This document shows positions 50,431-57,931 of a stretch of DNA of 64,000 bases, in pieces. This stretch comes from Halobacteriales archaeon QS_4_70_19 (GTDB taxonomy: Archaea > Halobacteriota > Halobacteria > Halobacteriales > Haloarculaceae). Numbering within the stretch: position 1 is the stretch's first letter; every line of letters begins with the position of its first letter. The translations under genes and the position numbers were made by a program. The notes beneath the pieces were generated by a model that worked only from the letters and a program-made list of their open reading frames with translations, did no database searches and was not told the origin of the DNA. The DNA lies in contig PXRM01000014.1 of NCBI GenBank assembly GCA_003020985.1, forward strand, positions 1 to 64,000, given 5' to 3'.

Positions 50431-51582
50431 TTAGAAAATATACCCGTGTTTATTATATATGCTCCATGCGCTTGTCCCTCCCGCGCTGAACGATCCAGAC
50501 CATAAACTAATATTAACAATCCATTGGTGGTCGGTATTATTTGGATTTACGTGATAGACCGGAGCACCGCTGTCACCCCCTTTGCTGTCAGTAGCTTCCC
50601 CCCACTTCACCTGCCCATCTTTGGGTGTACACCCATATCCGCTGTGAGTATAATCCTCGCTCTCAATCTTCCCGCATGTCTTACAACTTCTCCAACCAAC
50701 TTTCTTTATGAATTCGCCTCGTCGGCGGAGATCTGCTACCCCAGATTTCGTGAACTGTCCCTGGACTGCGGACGGATTTGCGTCCTGTATTTCGCGTTCG
50801 GGGGAGTGTCCATTTTCAGGTTCAATAAGTGCTATGTCGTCGTAGCAGTGGTGAGCAGATACTGTTCCAACGTCATAATCCGACTCGGTCGGATGCCAGA
50901 AGTGTTGCCCACATGCGCAGGCAGCACCAAAAATATGTCCCGCTGTCGCAAAGCGTACATCTCCATTCGATTTGGTGATCGGGCTGCATAACGTTCCTAC
51001 AGGCCCACTACTGTCAGTTCCTTCACACTGCATCCCGCCGGGAATACTGCTTCCATGGTAGTAGTCATTGCAGTATGAATTGCCCGAGTCGCACGAACTA
51101 TGACCATCTGGTGTAATTCGTGGGCCCTTTCTAACGGTGATTGGTGTCCCGTTTCTCTCCTCTGGTATTTCTCCCCGCCTCTTTTCAGCATGTTTGCCGG
51201 AAATGTCAACTATTACATCAGCGTTATCTCCACCAGCTATGCCTGCTCTTACGCCAATACCCACAATTCCTTTTTTATGTTCATGATCTGAGACAACTTT
51301 TTGTTTCGCTTTTCGAGCCCTCTGGAGATTGTCATACCAATCCTGAGGCACATTTCTTTTTACGGGCTCAAGCGACTCATATGGCTGGCTTCGATCCTTA
51401 CTCTCGAGCCCAGTAACGACTGGCGTCTGAGTACGATCCGCCGCACGGATATCTTCAGACGTAAGATGTGCTACGCCCACGACTCCAAGCTCAGCACTAG
51501 ATGCTATTTTCATAACTCTTCTGCGACTGAGAGCGTCTTGGCGGACTTTGTTAGTCCCTTTGACCTTATCTTTGGAATCCAG
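50431..51582 (-). CDS. Trypsin-like serine protease, Cys-rich, probably Tat-exported (start degraded)
   Basis: An in-frame ATG at 51513 gives 360 residues, but a Tat motif (LSRRRVMKIASS) straddles that ATG. The frame is open to a CTG at 51580-51582 that heads DSKDKVKGTNKVRQDA, so the original start was probably there. The chymotrypsin-fold triad is visible: His in FATAGHIFG, Asp in CYDDIALIE, Ser in KGGDSGAPVY. About ten Cys (CDSGNSYC, CACG, CKTCG) suggest disulfides, fitting an exported protein. The low-GC codon use suggests transfer. A paralog lies at 53704-54852 (shared SGY.C....Q.(K/R)WG.ATDS..GDSG). Confidence 0.75.
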   Translation of the reverse strand: MDSKDKVKGTNKVRQDALSRRRVMKIASSAELGVVGVAHLTSEDIRAADRTQTPVVTGLESKDRSQPYESLEPVKRNVPQDWYDNLQRARKAKQKVVSDHEHKKGIVGIGVRAGIAGGDNADVIVDISGKHAEKRRGEIPEERNGTPITVRKGPRITPDGHSSCDSGNSYCNDYYHGSSIPGGMQCEGTDSSGPVGTLCSPITKSNGDVRFATAGHIFGAACACGQHFWHPTESDYDVGTVSAHHCYDDIALIEPENGHSPEREIQDANPSAVQGQFTKSGVADLRRRGEFIKKVGWRSCKTCGKIESEDYTHSGYGCTPKDGQVKWGEATDSKGGDSGAPVYHVNPNNTDHQWIVNISLWSGSFSAGGTSAWSIYNKHGYIF

Positions 51583-51858
51583 ATCACTCTGTGATCATGC
51601 TATTGTTATGAATGTAATGGCTATCAAAAGAGCGGAATTCGTACCAGAACTGCGTACTCGCCAATGAGACGTTTTTAATATCGATTGGAATGCAGAATGA
51701 TGGTGGTTTGTAGTCAGTATCCTCCGAAGCTCTGCGATGTGACTGTTAGCGATCTGTGACGCGGTTTTCAGTTCACAACTCTCCACCCACGCACCCCCGA
51801 TTCTCAGAGATTCACTACAATACATCTAGATAGTCGTTTAATTGTACACATAAAGAAT
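51583..51858. other. AT-rich intergenic region with direct-repeat copy
   Basis: No gene is convincing here. It contains the left copy of the 21-bp direct repeat (51714-51734) and a likely promoter for the beta-propeller gene (TAGTCGTTTAATTGTAC near 51832). A leftward open frame covering most of it has no recognisable protein features. Confidence 0.5.
51714..51734. repeat. 21-bp direct repeat, left copy
   Basis: The sequence starts TCAGTATCCTCCGAAGCTCT and is identical to 55913-55933. Similarity extends weakly to the left (CAG.ATGAT..TGTAG in both). The two copies bracket 4.2 kb of island genes. Confidence 0.75.
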
Positions 51859-53040
51859 ATGCGTGCAGACCGGAATGGTACCGGCATGAAGAACGCTGGC
51901 CGGCCGATGACTGAACGAGACGGGACGCCTTCATTGAGTAGGACAGATACTTCCCGTCAAGCGACAGGAGAATGGCCACAGACGGCGGCTGGGCCGAGGA
52001 ATACTGGATTTATGGAGACAGATGGGCCAAAGACGGGTGGCCGGCTCTGGAAGCATCCCTATCAGTATTCCCGAGACACAGCGCCGGTCGTGTCTGGTGG
52101 CCGTGTCTACGTCGTCCACGGCAAACAGGTGAAAGCTCTGAACGTGGCGTCTGGCGAGGTGGAGTGGACCATGACGCTCGGCGATAGCGAAGTGGCGCCC
52201 GCGCCCCCGGCCGCAGTCGTAGATGGCCTTGTTCTGGTCCGAACCGGGACGACACTCTACGCGCTCGCTAGTGGCGACGGTACTGTCTCATGGGAGTACG
52301 ATCTCCCGGGAGAGCAGCTGGCGCTCACGGCGGCCGGTGGCACGCTCTACGTGTGGACGGGAACTAACACCCGCTCTGTGATAGCCGTGCTGGACGCCGG
52401 AACTGGCGAGCAGCAGGCCCGGTTCCGAACGCCGGCCGGATGGGGCCAGCACGCCGTCGTAGATGGAACGATTTACGCCGGATTCCGGGATTCCATCCAG
52501 GCCCTTGACGCCGCAAATGGTACCCGCCAGTGGAAGTACGGCCTTCCTCCCGCCGACGCAGATGAGGCCGAGTTTTTCGGCCGCACCGCCGTTGCAGGTG
52601 GTCGTGTTCACATGGCCGACACCGCAGGCCGACTCCACACGCTGTCGACAGATGGAGCGCCAAAGTGGCGCTATGAGACCGAGCCCGAGCCCCGAGCCGG
52701 GTCCGTACCCGCGGTGGCTGATGGGACGGTCTACGCCGGCTTCTTCGACAACAAGGTCCGGGCGTTCGATGCTGAAACTGGTGAGGAGGAGTGGGCCTTC
52801 TGGGGCTGGAGCATTCAGACCGGCGCGCCCGCCGTGGCGAACGAGACCGTCTACATTGGGGGCTGGGACGACATGGTATATGCGCTTGACCGCAGTACTG
52901 GCAAGCGACGCTGGGAGGTCTCATTACCTCGCAATGTCGGCGGGGCAGCAGTCACCGATGGGCAGGTCTACATCGGGCACAAATCCAGCAGTGAGCCAGG
53001 GTGGCTGTATGCTCTCGGCAATAGGGATGAGAGTCGATGA
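51859..53040 (+). CDS. PQQ-like beta-propeller repeat protein
   Basis: A 393-residue protein built from about seven repeats of the type 'G.VY...G..V.ALD..TG...W' (e.g. GRVYVVHGKQVKALNVASGEVEW, GTIYAGFRDSIQALDAANGTRQW, GTVYAGFFDNKVRAFDAETGEEEW, ETVYIGGWDDMVYALDRSTGKRRW). These tryptophan-docking repeats make a propeller like those of quinoprotein dehydrogenases or BamB; PQQ-binding residues are not evident. No clear signal peptide is visible; the N-terminus is polar. Its TGA overlaps the next ATG by four bases, so it is translated with the downstream lipoprotein. Confidence 0.85.
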   Translation: MRADRNGTGMKNAGRPMTERDGTPSLSRTDTSRQATGEWPQTAAGPRNTGFMETDGPKTGGRLWKHPYQYSRDTAPVVSGGRVYVVHGKQVKALNVASGEVEWTMTLGDSEVAPAPPAAVVDGLVLVRTGTTLYALASGDGTVSWEYDLPGEQLALTAAGGTLYVWTGTNTRSVIAVLDAGTGEQQARFRTPAGWGQHAVVDGTIYAGFRDSIQALDAANGTRQWKYGLPPADADEAEFFGRTAVAGGRVHMADTAGRLHTLSTDGAPKWRYETEPEPRAGSVPAVADGTVYAGFFDNKVRAFDAETGEEEWAFWGWSIQTGAPAVANETVYIGGWDDMVYALDRSTGKRRWEVSLPRNVGGAAVTDGQVYIGHKSSSEPGWLYALGNRDESR

Positions 53041-53624
53041 AACGTCGCCAGATGCTCGCAGCCGTCGGAGCGACGACTGCCGGCGGCCTCGCCGGCTGTA
53101 CGGAGGGGACGCTCGGCAGCAGTGATGGAGACCCTCCGATCACAAATCAGGAGATTAAGCAGATTACGCCACGACGTGACCGCCGCAAGAAACACGTCCG
53201 GGTCCAATGGGACGAGGCTGCTAATGCTGTTCACGTCGTTGGAGTCATGGCATACGGCTCACCGGAGTGTGATCGTCCCGGAATCAGCAACACCAAGTAT
53301 GACCCGCAGAACGGCGAACTGTTCGTTCAGTTAAAACCTGTCACAAGGGAAGACCGCCCCGATGAATGCTCGGCACTGCTTGATGTATCGGGCTACCGTG
53401 CCACCTTCCAGTTCACCGACTCGCTCCCAGATTCAGTTCGCGTCGAATCCGAGAATACTGCCTCCGGTGGCCACCAACCCCAGGCGGGAGAGACAGCGCA
53501 ACGGACAGTCAAGCGTGCGGCTCAGGAGTCACTATGCGCCGGCGAACGCCCGGAAGATTCTGAGCAGGCTATGAAAGCACACTGGACGTGCCCAGAGACA
53601 TACCTCCGGGTCCCGGACCAGTAG
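53037..53624 (+). CDS. Tat lipoprotein, unknown function
   Basis: A 195-residue protein with signal KRRQMLAAVGATTAGGLAGC (twin Arg, lipobox Cys20), then a short linker and a mixed alpha-beta domain (KKHVRVQWDEAANAVHVVGVMAYGSPECD, YDPQNGELFVQLKPVTRED, ATFQFTDSLPDSVRVESEN). Several Cys (PEC, DECS, SLCAG, WTCPET) may form disulfides. It is the second gene of an operon with the beta-propeller protein, suggesting the pair act together at the cell surface. The family is not recognised. Confidence 0.8.
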   Translation: MKRRQMLAAVGATTAGGLAGCTEGTLGSSDGDPPITNQEIKQITPRRDRRKKHVRVQWDEAANAVHVVGVMAYGSPECDRPGISNTKYDPQNGELFVQLKPVTREDRPDECSALLDVSGYRATFQFTDSLPDSVRVESENTASGGHQPQAGETAQRTVKRAAQESLCAGERPEDSEQAMKAHWTCPETYLRVPDQ

Positions 53625-53703
53625 CAGGAGAGAAAGGAACCGAGAGCCGAAATGAGTAAACGGTCAACAGGATACCGTCCGACGGACGGCCGTTCGAGCG
53701 TTA

Positions 53704-54852
53704 CTACGTGCTGTCAGCGAAGTAGAAGCGGTCCCCGCTCTCCTTGAAGATGCCATAGCCCGATGGGCCGAATACGTAGCCGTTATCGAACCACCCGCCG
53801 GCGGCGCTGCCTGAGATGAGGCCCAGCACCTTCCAGTATGTCGTATCGTAGTTGTCGATCACTGGAGAGCCACTGTCTCCACTCTCACTGTCGGTGGCGG
53901 CACCCCATCGGATCTGCCGCCGCCGGATATCAGCGCACTCGTACCCGGATTGCTTCTTGCCGTAGCCGGTGTGGTCGCCGTAGGTCTCACATGTCCGTTG
54001 TCCGGCCTTTCGTACGTTCCCTCCGTACCGTTGAATCGCCTCCAGTGCGCTCAGATCGTAGGTCCCGGCGATCCGGTACCAGTTCGACGGATTCCCCTGC
54101 TCTCCCTCCTTGACGACCTTCGACTCCGGGCTGGAGAAATACTGGAGTGAGCCGTCCTTGTAGAATCTACAGTCGCCGGGCGCGAAGTCCAGTTCATCTA
54201 GAACCAGACTGGGCCGGACGTAGGCAGCAGGTGTATCTCCGAACTCTTCGGGATGTTGCAGTTCGACGCCGCTGCTGTCGGACGAACAGACGCCAGCGAC
54301 GTGGGCATTCGTCCCGATGAACTCCTCGCCAGTTTGAGCGTCCGGCATCCTTGAGCCCATCGTGCCTCCACCGGTTCTGTTGTCGTCCGGCCCGATGAAA
54401 GCGCCTCTTGGAGGCGAGTAGCCGAAGTCGGCTTCTTGGTAGAAGCAGGGTGAACTGTGATTCTCCACCTCGTTTGGGCGCTCCGTCTTGTCAATGGGGA
54501 CGCCATCCATCTCGTCGGGAATCTTCCGCTTCGCCCGCTCGTTGCCGGGCTCAATCTCTACTTCAATTCGAGGGTGGTTACCCTTCTGGTTCCCCCCGGC
54601 CATGACCCACTGACCGTGAACGCCCTCGTACTGCTGGATGAACTCCCGGTTTCGGTGGACGCGGTTGGCCGCCTTGGTATGCTTCTACCATTTCTTGTCT
54701 ACGACATGTGTCTCGTCGTAATACACGTCGAGCGGCAGTTCGACGGTATCCCCACCCGATGCCGATACCACACCGAGGTTTGCGGCTGTGAGGCCGGTGA
54801 CTGCGCCCGTCTTCAGAATCACCCGCCGACTGAATGTGCCCTTATCGGACAT
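53704..54852 (-). pseudogene. Trypsin-like serine protease interrupted by in-frame amber codon
   Basis: The frame runs from ATG at 54850-54852 (MSDKGTFSRRVILKTG, a Tat signal) to the stop at 53704, with one internal TAG at 54685-54687. Before it are about 55 residues ending in VVDKKW; after it, in the same frame, KHTKAANRVHRNREFIQQYE leads into the protease. Triad candidates are His in GTNAHVAG and Ser in SESGDSGSPV. The segment SGYECADIRRRQIRWGAATDS parallels the 50431-51582 protease. An internal ATG at 54603 could still give a 299-residue cytoplasmic fragment without the export signal. Confidence 0.75.
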
Positions 54853-55051
54853 ATGACTACATAAGATCGAGTACACTTAATCATACCCCCTGGATGCCCG
54901 ATTGTTTCTTTTATAGAAAGATATATTAGCTTCTTATTCTATATAAATAATTTGAAACTTTATATTGAATCAATGGGTATTTTACTGAAGTTTCCGGGTG
55001 GGAAGACTGTTGAATTCTCGGTATGGATGCCGCAGGGTCGGCGACAGCGCC

Positions 55052-55772
55052 TCAGAAGAAATCGGAGAGGTCCGACTGCTGATCGAAGTCGTAGGGCTCG
55101 GTCAGTACCGCCCGGATGGAGTCGCAGTTGAGCCGTCCGTCGTGATTGGCCTCGATGGCCCGGTCCACGAACCACGCCCGGAACCGTTCGTACTCCTCGC
55201 GTGGTTCCAGTACCGTCGCATCTCGACCGTCCGCAGCTCGCCGAACCGCGCGAAGTAATGCCCACCTCCGTCACCTCCGGGTGGTGCAGGTCCATCGTCC
55301 CCTCACCGGCGTCGACTAGCGTCCGGTGGATGTCGTTCAGCACGTAGTCGCCCAGCAGTTGCCGCCAGTGGGCATCCGTGAATCGGGGTTTGGCCGTCGT
55401 CTTCACATCGACCAGCAGGCTGTCCGTGATGAAGTCGCCGTGGCCCTCCAGGATGTGGCTCCGCTGGCCGAAATCGGGGCGCGATCACCACCTCCTCGCC
55501 GGGAAACCGCGACGCCTCGCGGACCAGCGCGAACAGGACACGCAACTCCGCGATAATCTCGGCCTCTCGGGTGTTCGCCCGGAGCGAGTCGTCATGGAGG
55601 CCGGCGTTCCAGGCGACGCCGGAGTAGACCAGCGCCACGTCGATGGCCGCGTTGATGTTCATGCCCGTCTGCTGGAACTGTCGATGCTGATGGCGAGCTC
55701 GGTCCTGGGCGTCGTGTTTCGCAGCCAGTTCGTCCTCACTCGGGTGGTCGCGCTCGTCACGCTCGTCAGGTA
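55052..55772 (-). pseudogene. PD-(D/E)XK nuclease-like gene broken by three frameshifts
   Basis: Four consecutive frame segments on the minus strand join into one protein: (1) DERDERDHPSEDELAAKHD to MNINAAIDVALVYSGVAWNA to FPGEEVVIAP; (2) FGQRSHILEGHGDFITDSLL, VDVKTTAKPRFTDAHWRQLL and EGTMDLHHPEVTEV; (3) HYFARFGELRTVEMRRYW; (4) EEYERFRAWFVDRAIEANHD, LNCDSIRAVL and FDQQSDLSDFF before a TGA (55052-55054). GHGDF...LLVDVKTT has the spacing of a PD-(D/E)XK metal site (Asp, Asp/Val/Lys). Shifts fall near 55490, 55265 and 55210. The 5' end stops at a TGA, so the start is also lost. Confidence 0.65.
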
Positions 55773-55912
55773 GGAATCACCCGCCGCTGAATCGGCTCCG
55801 ACGGCTCACACGCCTAACCGCGTTCCTCAGATTCCGATTCTTCTGTTGGGACACAATGCTGAGCCGGTCGATTGTAGATTCAGTTGTGTGAAGAGTCAGG
55901 ATGATCTGTAGC

Positions 55913-55933
55913 TCAGTATCCTCCGAAGCTCTG
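55913..55933. repeat. 21-bp direct repeat, right copy
   Basis: Identical to 51714-51734. It lies between the nuclease-like pseudogene and the zinc-ribbon gene, about 4.2 kb from the left copy, and may be a recombination or insertion footprint. Confidence 0.75.
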
Positions 55934-56038
55934 GAACCGGGGGAGCGGATTCGATATCGCGGCATACGCTTTATCCACCCTCCGACGGGGAGAAACCGGA
56001 CCAGTAGGTTCAACAGCGTCCCGTCCGGAACGCGGCGT

Positions 56039-56209
56039 ATGAGCCTCGAACTGGAGCGGTACTGCCCGGAGTGCGGCGAGGAGCGGACGTTCTGGCGGGT
56101 GGCGAGTACGGAACTCCACCTCGGCCGGAAGGTGAAGTGGCACTGCGGGGACTGTGACTACGGCTTCGTCCGCATCGGCGAGGCCGTCGACACCGGCGTC
56201 GACGCCTGA
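56039..56209 (+). CDS. 56-residue zinc-ribbon protein (DUF7838-like)
   Basis: ATG at 56039-56041 opens MSLELERYCPECGEERTFWR, then VASTELHLGRKVKWHCGDCDYGF. The two knuckles CPEC and CGDC make a single zinc ribbon, followed by a short acidic tail. It resembles a conserved haloarchaeal small family that I believe is DUF7838. It has high GC and acidic composition like the core genome, within the AT-rich island. Function is unknown. Confidence 0.8.
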   Translation: MSLELERYCPECGEERTFWRVASTELHLGRKVKWHCGDCDYGFVRIGEAVDTGVDA

Positions 56210-56787
56210 CGCCGGCGACCACCGACGCGAACACGGCCGGGGCCAGCCGCCGGCCCTCGCCGGTCGGGGTGGCCCCGGACTCGCGTATCCCCTATCGGAC
56301 CTCCTCCCGAATCCCGGCTGGTAGGTGGCAACTGGCGTCTCAATGTCTGGTACTGGGAAAGCACGTTTTACAGCATATGGTAAGGATATCCTATGAATGA
56401 AGGAATTACCATATTATTTATCAGTCTGAAACCTGGAATTATTATTTGTAACTCCATGTCAGTATGGGAGTATGATAGGAAGATCGAATTCCCACGGAGT
56501 CAATCGGAGGAACGTGTTGAAATCGGCCTCCCTTGGATCAAGAATGTCAGCTTTCAGTGGACGATCGATAAAAGCCACTTCTAGTTCAGCACCACAAAGA
56601 GACGTACCAAATATAGGCTGGATTTCGTCATCGGAATCTGTCTGGGGGCAGTGTTGAGGTGAAAGTTGAAGAAGAAACTGGCGGTGATAAAATCGAAACG
56701 GAGCACATATATACGTATATGGATAATAAATAGAGTTATTAGTAATCTAATCTTAAACTACACAACGGCACAAAATACAATTACAAA
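56210..56787. other. AT-rich intergenic region with a Tat-signal relic
   Basis: GC falls sharply after about 56380. The only coding-like signal is the twin-arginine N-terminus at 56472-56657. Several TATA-like runs near 56700-56780 (ATATATACGTATATGG, TTATTAGTAATC) probably include the promoter of the lipoprotein gene at 56788. Confidence 0.5.
56472..56657 (+). pseudogene. Orphan Tat signal peptide fragment
   Basis: ATG 56472 reads MIGRSNSHGVNRRNVLKSAS, LGSRMSAFSGRSIKATSSSA and stops after 61 codons. The S/NRRNVLKSAS start is a classic twin-arginine signal, but no hydrophobic core of normal length or mature domain follows. It is probably the broken 5' end of an exported-protein gene, and might instead be spurious. 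Confidence 0.4.
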
Positions 56788-57348
56788 ATGTCTCCAACGA
56801 GAAGAGGCGTTCTCGCGCTGGCCGGAAGCATTGCCCTTGGAGCCGGGTGTATAGACGATGACATCCAGTCGAATCCTCGAGCTGCTAACTCGACTTCAAC
56901 GACACGAATAGATTCTCCAACCGACTCTCCATCTCGGACTCCCCAGACCACCACGGAGTCTACGACTGGAGCGTGCACGCCTCCAGATGTAATGATATAC
57001 AATGGAACATCCGAACGGATCTCCTTTCAGATTACGGTCACTGACCCGGGGAGTCGATATCGGGGCCAGCACTCCCCGTCGGCCACGAAAGCTGACGACT
57101 CGACGCTAGAAGAAACACCGACGACCGTCTTCGAAGATTCGGTCACACTCGATGGTGAACAGTTCGAAATCTACGATAACATCGAGCTGAATTCAGGAGG
57201 AAACAAAATCACTGTAACCATAGAGGATGACCGAGAGAAGTCCTACGATATCGATTCCCATCACTTGAGCCAGACGAGCCAGTTGACTATCGGGATTTAT
57301 CCAGACGCTATCAATTTCGGCATAGCAGCAGCCGAATGCGGAGAGTAA
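56788..57348 (+). CDS. Tat lipoprotein, unknown function
   Basis: A 186-residue protein with signal TRRGVLALAGSIALGAGC (lipobox Cys21), then a Ser/Thr/Pro-rich tether of about 45 residues and a beta-rich domain (DVMIYNGTSERISFQITVTD, TTVFEDSVTLDGEQFEIYDNI, KITVTIEDDREKSYDIDSH, QLTIGIYPDAINFGIAAAEC). The strand pattern suggests an immunoglobulin-like sandwich. The codon usage is AT-rich, as in the rest of the island. No operon partner. Family not recognised. Confidence 0.75.
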   Translation: MSPTRRGVLALAGSIALGAGCIDDDIQSNPRAANSTSTTRIDSPTDSPSRTPQTTTESTTGACTPPDVMIYNGTSERISFQITVTDPGSRYRGQHSPSATKADDSTLEETPTTVFEDSVTLDGEQFEIYDNIELNSGGNKITVTIEDDREKSYDIDSHHLSQTSQLTIGIYPDAINFGIAAAECGE

Positions 57349-57931
57349 CCGACAGTTTTCATACATCTCCTACACGTCGGCCAGATCGACGAGGGAGACT
57401 CTACGATGTCGAGGGGATGCTCGTGGAGAAGGTGCAGTTCAATCGTCGAGAGGTCGTGTGGTACCAGCTCGACCCTTCGACAGGTGACTGCCTCGAAGAG
57501 ATTCACTCGCCGAGTTGCTCCTCATAACGGATGCGTCCAGCACCGGTAGCTACACCGCTGGTAGGGGAGGGCCTAACCTCGATTAAAATCGATTCCCGTG
57601 CCCGATTCGCGCTCCGTATTCAGCACGGAGACGTGGATTCGTCATTAACCGAGGATGTCAACGGGTTCAGTTGGGGCAATCGTCCTCCCCTCGGCCGGGC
57701 GGTGGAGAACGGCACCTGCGTCGCTCTCAAGCCCCCGCTGACCGGGTAGTCGTGGCCCCCGCGTGCAGTAAAGATCGAACATCCGGCAATCATCCGCGGT
57801 CGCGACCCGACTGGTAAACCGTATACGGCGATACGAAACTCCGTTCTCGCCGCGAGAGTGAACACACGAACAGACGGCGAGCTACGGGGCTGTCGCTCCC
57901 GGAATCGAGGGGATTCGGAAGGAGGGGACCG
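57349..57931. other. Intergenic region at the right edge of the island
   Basis: I cannot support a gene with confidence. A 36-codon frame at 57417-57527 (MLVEKVQFNRREVVWYQLDP...) and one at 57531-57749 (SIKIDSRARFALRIQHGDVD...) have plausible composition but no recognisable family; both may be relics. Composition returns to core-genome GC from about 57650. Confidence 0.45.

Noticed and set aside
51595-51825. A 76-codon leftward open frame in the AT-rich intergenic region
   Set aside because: It contains the direct-repeat copy, has no recognisable domain, and similar sequence at 55913 is in a different context.
31981-54852. TAG decoded as pyrrolysine in the two amber-interrupted genes
   Set aside because: Several genes in this window end with TAG at their normal family length (for example at 376, 26060, 41436, 44202 and 47628), and no pyl gene is seen here; nonsense mutation is simpler.
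57531-57749. A 72-codon frame near the right edge of the island
   Set aside because: Composition is plausible, but there is no family match that I recognise and no promoter or operon context.
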